Shown here: piece by piece, positions 34,601 to 46,600 of the stretch
Numbering within the stretch: the stretch's first letter is position 1
How the letters are laid out: every line of letters starts with the position of its first letter
Origin: Cryptomeria japonica
Lineage: Eukaryota > Streptophyta > Pinopsida > Cupressales > Cupressaceae
Direction: 5' to 3'
NCBI RefSeq assembly: GCF_030272615.1
Contig: NC_081415.1
Span: forward strand, 600,491,644 to 600,555,643
DNA length: 64,000 nucleotides
Made by a program: the position numbers and the translations under genes
Notes under the pieces: generated by a model
Told to the model about the DNA's origin: nothing
Databases searched by the model: none
Seen by the model: only the letters and a program-made list of their open reading frames with translations

Positions 34601-37600
34601 ATGCCACACACAAAAGCATATTAATATATGCACATAGGCTGACCAAAAAAACTGACCTGAAGGCCATACATAGAGAGAGAAAAAGATGCTGTAAACTCTA
34701 ATAATAATAATAATAATAATAATAATAGTAGCTGGAAATCAAAACATTTGCTACAGGCGTAAGGATGGATTTCACTGAATTAGAATCATTAAAGCAGTGA
34801 ATTAGAAATCAAAGTACCAAAGCAATGCCTACATTGCTCATTGTTTACAAGCCATGTTGCCAGTTTTGGTTTTGGATCTTGATTTGGGTTTGCAGATTTG
34901 ATTCATAGATCCAGGTAAAACATTTAAAAAGCATAAACATATTATCTATATATTTGCAGCCTAAGAGAAGGAATATTAGAAACAACAACATGTTTCTTAG
35001 TACTTTTTATTACAAATATTATTGTACAGTATGATATATATTGATTGATTGATTGGTAACATGAAAACTTTTAGTTTGGTGAGAGTGTCTTGAGGCCACA
35101 AATGGGGGACCTCATCTCCAGCATAAATGCATTTCATTAACACTAATAGTCCAAACCTGTGGGCTTAGTATCTGGGTAGAGGCACAAAGTCCGCAAGCAC
35201 ACCAGTCCAACAAGGTTTTGAAGCACTTAGTCACCTACATGAATGCGAACAGCTTCAACTTGAATGTTCAAACCTGCAAGCACAATGGATCAGTGAGGGC
35301 ACAATGCCAACGATCACAATGGCCTAGTGGGGTTTTGAATGTTGGTGGCTACAACAACAATGCCATGATTTAACCATTGCACTATGCCATGCACGACCAT
35401 AATATTGTAAATATTAAATATAATAATAATATATAAATATAATATTTAACAAAAAAATTAATATTAATATTTGTGGTTGCCTAACGCACCAAAATGGATC
35501 CTAAATCTGGTTTGTTCTGGACCTGGATCTGGCTGGACAAGCCACGGATCAGGTGACATAGTTTATAACTTATAAGCACTAGTTTCTTGTCATAAACATG
35601 CAAAAGTCTCTTCTTCCTCACTGGTCCTGTCTGTGTAGTTGAGAAAGTGATAAGAGAAATCATATTGGTGTCATCTAATGACAAATAGTAGGTCAGTGGG
35701 ACTCAAAGAGTACATTCAATCGCAATAGACAACACTAGGGCAAATGAGACCCTAGATTATGAAAAGTAAATAAATAATCAATATGTATTAGTTATTTTTG
35801 TCTGATTGGTTGGTCAAAGACAGCAGGTTGGGCAACAGGTTTTAGCAAATTCAAGATAGGAATAAATTCACTAGGTTCCAAATATTAGGGGATTTTTATA
35901 ATCGATTATGACAACAATAACCTAATATAGACGTACTAGAGTAAATGATACCATAGATAATGAAAAGAATATTAACATTGCTATATTTTTATTAATTTTT
36001 TTCTTGTTGGCTGGCTGACAGCAACAGGTTGTTCAACAGGTCATGTAAATATTAATAAATTAATTACTAATGAGGCTTCAGATATGATGGAATTTATATG
36101 TCAATTATAACAACAAAATTGGTCAGCACATCATAGAAATGATAATGCATTCATTATGTTCCAAATGCTATTGGATTTATGTGTTAATTTAACAATGGTA
36201 CCCTAAAACGTGTCAGATGTGATATCATAATTCAAATAATGAGATTATTATATTTTATTCTGTAATGCTTTGCATGCTTATGGAGGCAAGCTTTCTGTTG
36301 ATATAAACAGTTTATACCTCCAAGGATCTCATACACCATTCATTTATTCATTAATGTAAACTAAGTGAAGATAAACTCTTTGCAAGATCTTGTTGAAGCA
36401 AGCATCTAGGATTTGTTAAAGAAAAATCAATCCAGTGTTATCCAAGCAACTGAAGTGTAGTGTTTCCTTGCAGGATGTTGCATCAAAGATAATGTCCTTT
36501 TCACAACAAGGACCTCGTGCAGTTTGCATCCTTTCAGCAAATGGTGCCATTTCTAATGTGACACTTCGTCAACCTGCAACTTCTGGTGGCACTTTGACAT
36601 ATGAGGTTTGATATAATGTTATTAGTTTGTACTTTATCTTTCTGTTCATTGTAATAGATCTGCTAGCTCATTTATTTGTAGGTTCTTTTCTTATTTCTGT
36701 TACAGTAGTCTTCATTATGATCAATATTTATTTGTTGTGCCATTGCTGGTTTCTCAATGCACTCTTTGTAAGTGGTAATTATTCATTCACAAAAGTATTT
36801 ACACATTATGCATTATAGTATTACTAATTATTACAGAAATCGAACACATTAAGATTAGTAAGATATTTATCAATTAAGAAAGAAGCAAAATCTTTGGTAT
36901 ATATGATTCCAATGAAGGATGACAAACCACATTCTCAATGTGGAATAAATAAAAGAACATTCTAGAAGGAAATAAAACATAAAGTATATCCTAAAGTCAA
37001 AACAACTTTATTAAAACCTACAACTAATATTATAACTAATTGACCATTCCTAAATAATAATTACTTTAAATAATAATTACTTTAGTGCCCTCACATAATG
37101 ACCAATCTACTAACTACAGCAAGCTTATTGCAAAATTTTACAAGTTTATCAGGACCAAAGATTTGATAAAAATGTTTGTAGTTTGATCTTCTACTAGACA
37201 ATAATGCAACATAATAGGTCCATTTTCAACAAGATGTTTGATGAAGTGACAATGTATTTCCACATGTTTGGTATGCTCGTGGAAGATTGGATTTTTGACA
37301 AGTTTGGGCACCCCTTAATTGTCACATGAGAAGGATGTTTCAGTTTTTTGGCATCCTCATGTCTAAAAGCATCCTTTGAAGCTAATTTGCCTCACATGTT
37401 GCTTTTGTTGCCCCTTGATATTTTAATTTTGCTTATGTTGAGGAAAGAGCTGCTGCATGTTGCTTCTTGCTGGTGTTATGGTAAATCGATGTTCTATTAA
37501 ACAATAGAGACGAAAGCTCTATATAAAGAATTTACAAGAGACAATGTTTTAAAAGAAACAATTGTAAACTGAAGCTGAAAATAGAAACTAACTAAAGACG

Positions 37601-40600
37601 ACTAAGATGACTAAGATGACCATTAAAGAAACATTACAATATTCTAATATCCTCCCTTAATGGTCGTTGTTCTAACTACCTAGAGAAAAACAAAGAAGGC
37701 TGTTCCCTTCTTCTCAGAACATTTTGCAACATGAGCCTACCACTGACCCTATCACTGAGATGAGCCTGCCATTGACCCTCCCAGAACCTAGAGAACTTCT
37801 GGATAACACAAATTGTCCACAAAATTTTGTAGATGAGATTGAAGCCCCAAAATAAACTGCAAGAAGCCACAATTTTTGAGGAAAAAATCGCCAAACCCAA
37901 AATCTAAAATTACAAAGCATCGTTTTTTCGGAAAAATGGGTAAAAACCCTAAGATAGGAACACCTGCACCCATGATTTTTGAGGATAAAATAAGGCAAAA
38001 CCTAGAATCCCATGCAAACATTGCGAATTACAGATGACCAAACACGATTTTTTGAGGTGAAAAATTGATCAAAACCCATGACATGGATCAAAATACAAAA
38101 CCTTGCTTTTGAAGAAAAACGGTAAAACCCTTTTACAAAATGACTTTTAAGGCAAAAAATGGCACAAAACCCACAATAATTTTTTTATGGACATATTATA
38201 AAACCCTCCCAAAATTTTTTAAGGGAAATAATTTTTGTAAAACCCATCAGAAATTTGTTTAAGGAAAAAATTAGAAAAAACTCCACCAATAATTTTTAAA
38301 GGGAAAAAATTATAAACCCATGCAAAATTGTTTTAAGGAGAAAAAATTATTAAAAAGCTTGAAATAATTATTGCATGTCTTGTGAAAAATGCAAAACAAA
38401 TAATTGATCACACCTTAGCACAGCAGTAAAAAACTGAGGAGGTTGCGGAACAAAAAAAACAGGCGCTGAAAACAGAAAGACACGAAAATTGCACCGTCAC
38501 CGCCATTGTCGCAAAAGGAATGGTGGAAAAAAACATGAAACAAAACACTTTAAGAGCGCACGTAGAACATAAAAAAAGACAGGCGCAAAATGGAGGTCAC
38601 GTGGAATAGAAAGCTTGCCGTCAAGATTGAAGAATGCTGCGTATGCACAGTAGAATCTTCGAACTGAAACCCTCGACGTGCAGGTATTGTGACGCAAAAA
38701 TGTGAAAACGCCACCCAAAAACCTTCAACTCGTGAACATGCAAATAGGAAGATGTAGAAACCCTTAGAGCCATCGCAGGAACAAAAATCACTAACAAAAA
38801 ATGCACATGAAAAGCGACGCCCACAAAACATCGACCAAAGAAGATGCGAAATGAAAACCAAAAGCGTCACGAAGAGAACTTGTCGGACGATTTGTAGAGA
38901 CTAGAAATCCCGATGCTCATAGAAACCTGTAAAAAATCACGAGCCCAAAATTGCGATTTTTGACACCAAAACGGGTTACAAATTTTGCACTAGAAACCCT
39001 CAAAAATTGCAGAAGCTTTACAATTTTTTTCAAAAACCCTTGAATTTGAAAAAGGAATTCCCAAAATCTTGAGCCCTCCCATGAGGGAGTTAGACCCAGA
39101 CAACCGACTCTCGCTCGGATACCATGTTATGGTAAATTGATGTTTTATTAAACAATAGAAACGAAAGCTCTATATAAAAAAATTACAAGAGACAATGTTT
39201 CTAAAAGAAACAATCGTAAACTGAAGCTGAAAATCGAAACTAACTAAAGATGACTAAGATGACCATTAAAGAAACATTACAATATTCTAATAGTTGATTT
39301 GTGTAGTTGCACTCGTGCCATGGCTAAAACATATCTAAAAGTGATTTTTCTTTCATCTAGAGAACTTGTTCAATTTGAATCTGTATTTCCACATAGCCTA
39401 GGGTCTTTGCTTTTGTGGAGTAGAATGTGAAAGTCAAGTGTCCCTTTCACATTCTTAATACTCTCTTTGTTGCAGTCCAGTGTTCTATCGTTGGTGTTGT
39501 CATGAATTTAGAAATGAAATTTATAACATAGCTCAAATCAAGTCTATTGGTAGTAAGATATATTAGGCTCCCTGCTAGTTGCTTGTAGGTGGATTTGTTA
39601 AGACTTGTAGAGTTAGTTTTTGTTGAATTCTTCAACCATTTCTCCATAGGTGTAGATGAGATTTTGCAATTTGTTATTTTGACTTTGTTGAGTAAACTTT
39701 TGGCATACAGAGCTTTTTTTAGTTGACATACAAGACACTCATTCCTTGTAACTCGCAAACCTTGTGTTTGATACAACACTTCCTCCTCCAAAGCTTAATC
39801 AAGGCACTTTTTACATATATTTAATGGTCTATCTAGAAAGACTATGTTGCCATGTTTAGGACTAGTCAGATAGTGCTCATTTTTGTTGTAGGAGCAAAGG
39901 TCTCTTCATGTTCAATGTCTTTTTGTGAAAACCTTTTTGCAACCAATTGAGCTTGTACTTTTCTAGTGTATCATTTGCCTTGCACTTTACCTTGTACACC
40001 CATTTGTAGCCAATGGGTTTTTCCTTGGTGGAAGATTTGTGAGGTCCCAAGCCTTATTTTTCATAAGACTCAGGTTCAGTTTTCATGGCCTTTTTCCATT
40101 TAGGTTTTTCTTTTGCAGCAAACACTTGTGGCTCATAAACTCATTGAATATTGACCTTGAGAGAAAAGTTGACTATTTTCCTCTTGCTCTTGCCTCTTGA
40201 TGATCATCTTTTGATAATTTCACTAACCCGAACATCTCCAATGGCATTTTGCCACCACTTTGGTCTTTTGTTAGGATCCTCTTCATCCAAATTATTGTTG
40301 TCACCATGAGTTGGGCTATCTATATTTCTGTCGTTTGAATTCTGATAGAGGTTGTCATCAATAGATTCTTAACCTATTATTTGCTTGGGGGATTCTTCAT
40401 GCTCAAAATCCTCCTTGCCCTTCAGGTGGAGCTACTCAATGTTGAACACTTGAATCCTTTGCCATAATAGATTGTTCTTTAGTGCTTTTGGACTTTGGAG
40501 AAGTTTGGAAAGGTTCAATTTCTTCATCAACATTTTGATTGAATTTCAATTGATTATTGTCAACATCAACCAACCAATAAGCCTTATGAGTGTTGTTGTA

Positions 40601-43600
40601 TTGACTCATGAGTACATCTCCCTAGTTCTCTTAGGCCAACTGAAAGAGTAGGATAAATTGAGGTGCTTATACCACTAATTCTGAAGTGTATTGATGTCTG
40701 ATGAAGTCTTGGTTGCCAATGCATGTTCCACCTATCCAATGTCAACTAGCCTATATAGTCCACGATCTTCTACACCAAGAGCAATAGTATTTTTGGTCTT
40801 TTTGTCAACAATGTAGCATTTGTGGTTGTTAAAGGTGACATTTAGATAAGAACAATGTCTTGTAATTTGATTCACTAAGAGTAGCTTAAGCTCCATTCTC
40901 AGTACATAGTACACATCGAGAAAAAATAGCATTTCCCCTCTAGAGGATATATGCACATTTCCTTTGTTTTTGATTAGGAAAAAACAAGTTTTGTGGGGAC
41001 TCGAAACCCCATACAACAGGTTGCGAAGGGATCCGAAACCCTCAGATTTTACCAGGATCTGGAACCCACAATACTACGTTGCCAAAGAGTACAAACATTG
41101 AAAATCAGTAGCCCAAACACAATTGAACAGACAAACACCAACCAAACACCAGCGCAGCCACAATCAAATAGAGCCAGCCAAACAATCAAGAGATGGCCAA
41201 TACAAATCAGGCTGGCTACACCATCAAGGCTACAACCTCAAACTATAGCTCTTAAAAGAAAAGGACGAGGGTTTAACAGGCACCCTCAGCCAAACAACGG
41301 CGATATTCCCAGCTCCCTCAACCTGTGACAAAAACTCCAAGCAGCTAAAAGCTAGCCTAGACCTTAACCAAAAACAGCCACAGTCTATACTAGGCCCTTG
41401 AAAACTATCAACATCCAGCCAGACAAGAAAACACAATAAAAGCATCAAGAGTTGAACTAGATCATGAGATTTTTGAAAGGCTCCCCTAACCTTCGAAATG
41501 GGTTTTGTAATGGCTCCCAAAACCACCAGGATGAAGCCAACAACCTCAAAGCTTCTGATAGTCGCACCTCTAATAACAAAGCATCTATCCACCTCAATAG
41601 GATAGGAACCCACCCCAATGGGGGCTGAAAGGTAGGAAACCATCATTAGAGAGAACAAAGCTTCAAACCACGGATTAAAGTCCAGCAACCAAGAGATGGA
41701 ATCACAACGTATTGCTAAACAGCTGGGTTTTAAGAAGGCTCCCAGAACCACATGTTGAATAAGAGGCCTAAACCAGCCCAACTCCAAGCAGCTAAGCATA
41801 ACCAAAATCTCCACCTCTACAACAATCAACCAACTGGCCTCTACAAACAGGTCATCACCAGCCATCCACCAGCACCATCCAAACTTCACCGCAAAACCCA
41901 ACTCCACCTCTATAGGAGGGAGGCTGTCTCCAATACCATCCATCCCGCCTTCGAAGAAGGAAGGGCCACCTCAATAAGGAAAACTAGAGAAAACCCATGC
42001 TGCAGAGAGAGGGCAGGCCAAAAGATACTGCAAGCAAGAACACGGCTGGACCCAAGAAGACAGCCCCTCAACAAATCTTCAACTGAACACCAATGCACAT
42101 TTCCTTTGTTGACCATCATGTACTCCCCACAATCAAAGATACTGAATCATTGCAAACAATATATTGCAGGAACCAATTTTGCCAGTTGGTGAAATGATGT
42201 GATGCTCCTGAATTTATGTACCATGTAGATGACTTGGACTAATTTGTTAAACTTTTGGCCATAGAAGCATAGAATGCTGACTTCTCTGAATGCTTTGTGA
42301 TATTAGCCATCTCCAATGCTTCTTCATATGACCTATCTAAGTTGTCCTTGTTCAAGACTTTTAGGAAGCATTTCATTTCTCACAGATAACTTGATCAACA
42401 TGACTGTTTTTTGTCACACTCATCAAGCTTATCTTAGTCTTTATTTGCAGTGGCCAGATTGGAATCTTTACCAAGGACAATATTTGTGAAGCATCTATGC
42501 ACAAAAATAGTTAACATACGTTGCTTCCACATATTATAATTTTTACAAAAGAATTTTATCTATCTTCTAACATGATATTGGGTAAGGAGGCCATTTAGAC
42601 TATTCTTTTCTCCCTCAACCTGTAGTTTTAGAGTAAGACAAAAATACCCTGTGAATTTTACTGCAGCAAATCAATCGAATAAACAAATGCCTCACTGTTG
42701 ACTTTGGAATCTCACAAAACCCTTTCATTGTAACCTGCAAATCTGGCAAGGAAATCTATGCCCTTAAAATAATTTGGAAAAGAAATTGGCTGCAGCAGAA
42801 ACTCTAGTTGTAGCCACAAAAAAATTATGTGATTTTTTGTGCCCTAGCTGCATTCGGCGGAGAAATATTCAACAAAATTATTTGATTTTCATCCAGAAAA
42901 TTAGGTCACAATACTTTAGAAGAAACGATTTGTTTTTCGCGGATAAAAAATGTGATTTTCATGAAAAAAAATAACTTGAAATTTTGCTGGCCATGATTTC
43001 CACCTTGGGAGATGCAATTTTCTGCAGCAAAAAATGATGCATGGTCCCTGGATGATTGGCATGATTTGCAGCATAATGCCAATGAATTTTCTAGAAAAAA
43101 AACTACATGATATAAAAATAATATGCTATGTGATCTTTGTTGGAACAAATCCACAATTTTATAGAAATATGTTGTGTGATTCCTGTTGGAACAAATCTGT
43201 GATTCAATAATTTTCAGCATGCGATCCCCTAAAAATGATGCAATTTGGTACATATTTGACATACGAATCCTTCTGGCTTTTTACTGTTCCATGCTAGTGA
43301 TTCCCCAAATTGTCTTTTTGGCCAGTAGCAGTCCCTAAATCTTCACACCACCCTCACAGTTTTTGTGGCTCTAGCTGACCTTTGATACCATATTATGGAA
43401 ATTGAGTACATAAAGATTACCAAGAAATTACAATAAAGGACAATAAACCACATTATAAATGTGGGATAAATAATGGAATATTTAGAAGGAAATAAAACAC
43501 AAACTTTATCTTAAGGTCGGGATGATTGGGAGACCCAATTTCAAATCCCAAAGGAACATCTAATGTGGAATTATACTTTGGGACTCTTGGTCTTCCATAG

Positions 43601-46600
43601 TTGACATTTAGTGTGGAGGTGGTTTCTAGTGTGGTTGCTTGAAAGGAACTAAAATTTATCTCATGGCTGTGCTCACAAGAGCTTGTATTGGTCTTATGTT
43701 GCTGCTTGTATGAGTAGAATATTTGTCAACAATTAGCAATATAAAAAAAGAAGTTAGAATGACTTTATTAATACCTATGATTAATAATTAATTGACCATC
43801 ACTAAATACTGATTACTTTAACACAAATTTAGAAGTTACAAAGATTTTTTTTCTTGTTTGCCCAACTTTTAGAACTTCCATGTCATATTTTCAAATATGC
43901 GTGCAAACTGAATATATATGATTCAGTGTTCCAAGGGGATGTGTCCCCTATATCCGAGCAGTATCCCAGGTACTTGTGGACTTTGGAGGGAATGTCCCCT
44001 CCATATCCCTTGTTTTGAGAGGGGGCTGTAGAGAAGGGGGAGGGGGATGTACCCAAGATCTACTAAAGTTAAAAGATGGACGTCATATGGGAGTCATATA
44101 GTATAGAGGAAGGTCAACGTGAATGACATCTTGCTAACCCTTAGGATACAAATCATGTACAAGTTTACTAGACAAATTATAAACATGGTCTACGTTGACC
44201 ACTGAAAGGTGGTCAGAGAAATAGAGTATTGTGTATTCTTTTACAAGGATGTGCATATTTTATTGAACTATAAAGTGTTGCAGATTTTACAGAATACAAA
44301 TTGTTTCAGAAACCTTCTTTAAAACAACTTACGGAAAAAACAAGCAAGAATTCATCTAAAAATAAAATTGAGATGTCCATTTGTTACCTTGCCTGCTATC
44401 ATAATGATAAACTTTACATTTTCAATTATACTAATTAGAATAGTTTAAATCAACTCACTGCATGACGGAGTGTCTCTGATACATTCAAACCCAATTCAGA
44501 CATGCACCCGCTCCTTCTGCTACATCCATGTTTTGTGAAATTTGGTTGTATATTTTTTCTTTTTGATAGAGCCAATTCCAATGTTACACAAGACAACATG
44601 CTGATAAGTTCGACACGATAGATCATAATTAAAAGTTGTTATATATGATCTTCTTCCTCTTCTTGGTATTGATTTGTGAAATAGAAAATAATATGCCGGC
44701 TTACTTTTGGAAGCTGATAAATTGATGATTGAGCTTTGCATAATCATACACCAATGAAGTATGGACTTGTATTTGCAACTCTAGCAAGAGTAACTTGTTC
44801 AAATTCTTGCTAATGCTTGCATAAAGGATATTCCATGAAGTTAAAAAATGCATTTTGATAATCGAGTAGCTACTCTTAGTTTATCATTCAAAAGTGGCTT
44901 GATCATTCAGTTTTAGTGATGCAGCTGAGAGCATAGATGGACTACTTGCCGAAAACTCGGGCCCGATTTTTGAAAAACTCGAGAGTTTTTTCACTTGGCG
45001 AGTATGTATGACTTTAACTCGCAGAAGAAACTCGCCGAGTTCTTAGGAAAAACTCGCTGAGTTTTTGGTGAGTTTTTCACAAAAACTAGGCGAGTTTCCA
45101 GGAAAAACTCGGCTGCATTAAAAAAAAGGCCCAAACATGTCAAAAATTATCGAATTTTTTTTTTCAAGTCAATCTCATTCTCTTCATCAGAAAATATACA
45201 TGAAATATAACATTTAAGTATAAATATGTCTTTTTCCTTTCTTATACTTTAAGTTATATTTTATGTATATATCGACATGATGTTTGAGAGTGGTTTCAGA
45301 TCTCTAGGAGTTATAATGCAAATTCTAGGTTTTAGAAGATCTTTTAAATTTTCAGACAGTCAAATTTCAGTAATCAGTAGGCTCCTATTAGCATTCTCTC
45401 GCGCTCTCTATCTCACTCACTTTATCTGTCCCTAATTTTAGACCTATCTATCTCACTATCACTCTTCCTCTATCCCCCTCTCTACCACTCCCATCTCACT
45501 CTCTCCTCTCTCCCCCAAGATCTAGACCTATCTCTCTACCCCTCTCTTTTGCACCCTCTGACCCTTGCAAGGGGTGCTACCCTCAACCTAATTTAATTTT
45601 GCAGATGCTTGGTGGCAAAGTTGGGGTGGAAATACCCCAAATCTCAAAAATTTTGTTCTCAGAATCTTATGTCAGCCTTGTAGTTCATCCAGTTGTGAGT
45701 GCAATTGGAGCTTGTTTAAGGCCATCCACACGAAGAAGAGGAGCAAGTTAGCCCAAAAATGCCTCAATGACCTTGTCTTTGTGCAATATAATCTTTGGTT
45801 GCGCATAAGGAAGGTAGAGGAAGCACCAACTGGTCCAATTGATTTGGATGATATAGATCCTTACATTGATTGGATAGTGTAGGAGCAGCCTCATTGTTTA
45901 CAGAGGATGACATCAATGATTTGGAGAGGCAAGCTACGGAGGAGGAAGGGGGTGGATGTGGTTTCACACTGGATGATATTGAGGAGGATGAGTCATTGCC
46001 AATGCCAGGTGCAGCTAGAGGCAGAGCTACATCTAGGATGGAGGATGAGCCATAGCTTGAGCCATTCATATCGAGCGAGGAGGCACAATCACACGGCATG
46101 CCCACAACAGATTTCTAGGACTAGACCCTTTAGTTCTACCTCTCCCCTACTAGAGCTGGGAAGAGGAAGATGTAATTGTATTGATGTATTTACTTTTAGT
46201 TCTACAAAAACTATTTACTATTTTGCTTCTAGCCATCAGCATTCTTCATTAGGATGCGATTTTGTACCCACTTTGCATTTAAATATATCTAGACTCAGCT
46301 TGTTTCTTTTGTGTTCTCATTTATTGACTCATTGGATGCAACTTCTCATTGAATTTTGCAAAAAAATGCATTTCTAATTAAATTTAAGCAATTTTTTAAG
46401 TTCCTGGGTTTTTTGCCGAGTTTTTTTTTGGGCCTTGGCGAGTTTTTGGTTTTGGCGAGTAGTTCAACTATGGCTGAGAGTGACTCCAAAAGGCATTCCT
46501 TCTAACTAATATAATTTTTGCCCTCCACTTTTCCTGCTTTCTTCAGTTTGGCTTCGATTAACGTTTATTTTGAATCTCTGTCCATGTCTCTTGCACCAGA

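Larger units (their letters stand above)
25214..36473 (+). other. AHL intron 2 (11.3 kb)
   Basis: Non-coding. Contains a TRIM element (30436-30760), a diverged local duplication (28301/28680), a 113-115 bp tandem array (33700-34030) and an (ATA)n microsatellite. The remaining AT-rich sequence shows no frame or boundary I can support. Confidence 0.85.
37474..39292 (-). mobile_element. Small non-autonomous LTR retrotransposon
   Basis: Minus strand. The 5' LTR is 39125-39292 (168 bp) and the 3' LTR is 37474-37649 (176 bp), closely similar. Primer site TGGTATCCGAGCGA (plus 39111-39124) abuts the 5' LTR. The polypurine tract TTAAGGGAGGA (plus 37650-37660) abuts the 3' LTR. On its own strand the LTR starts TATTAG, not TG, in both copies, and ends AACA. 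Flanks GCTGG and GTTGA may be a decayed target duplication. The 1.5-kb interior has no recognised domain. Confidence 0.82.
36829..43823 (-). mobile_element. Ty1/copia retrotransposon, decayed, host of nested insertions
   Basis: Minus strand. The 5' LTR is at about 43391-43823, with primer site TGGTATCAAAGG (plus about 43379-43390) directly next to it. The 3' LTR is at about 36829-37085. LTRs share 'aaccacatt.t.aatgtggaataaata' and 'agaaggaaataaaaca'. Flanks CTAAT (36824-36828) and CAAAT (43824-43828) look like a decayed 5-bp target duplication. Coding remnants: GAG-pre-integrase (40970-40732), RT start (about 40060-39840) and RNase H (about 39700-39447). Three later insertions split it: 37474-39292, 40969-42092 and, within the 5' LTR, about 43515-43750. 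Confidence 0.75.

Noticed and set aside
37676-38870. Several minus-strand frames of 67-106 codons as small genes
   Set aside because: They overlap each other in different phases inside a non-autonomous LTR element and show no domain or consistent codon pattern.
41230-41943. 237-codon minus-strand frame as a host gene
   Set aside because: It lies wholly inside an insertion with an 18-bp target duplication and a LINE-like tail, and shows no domain.
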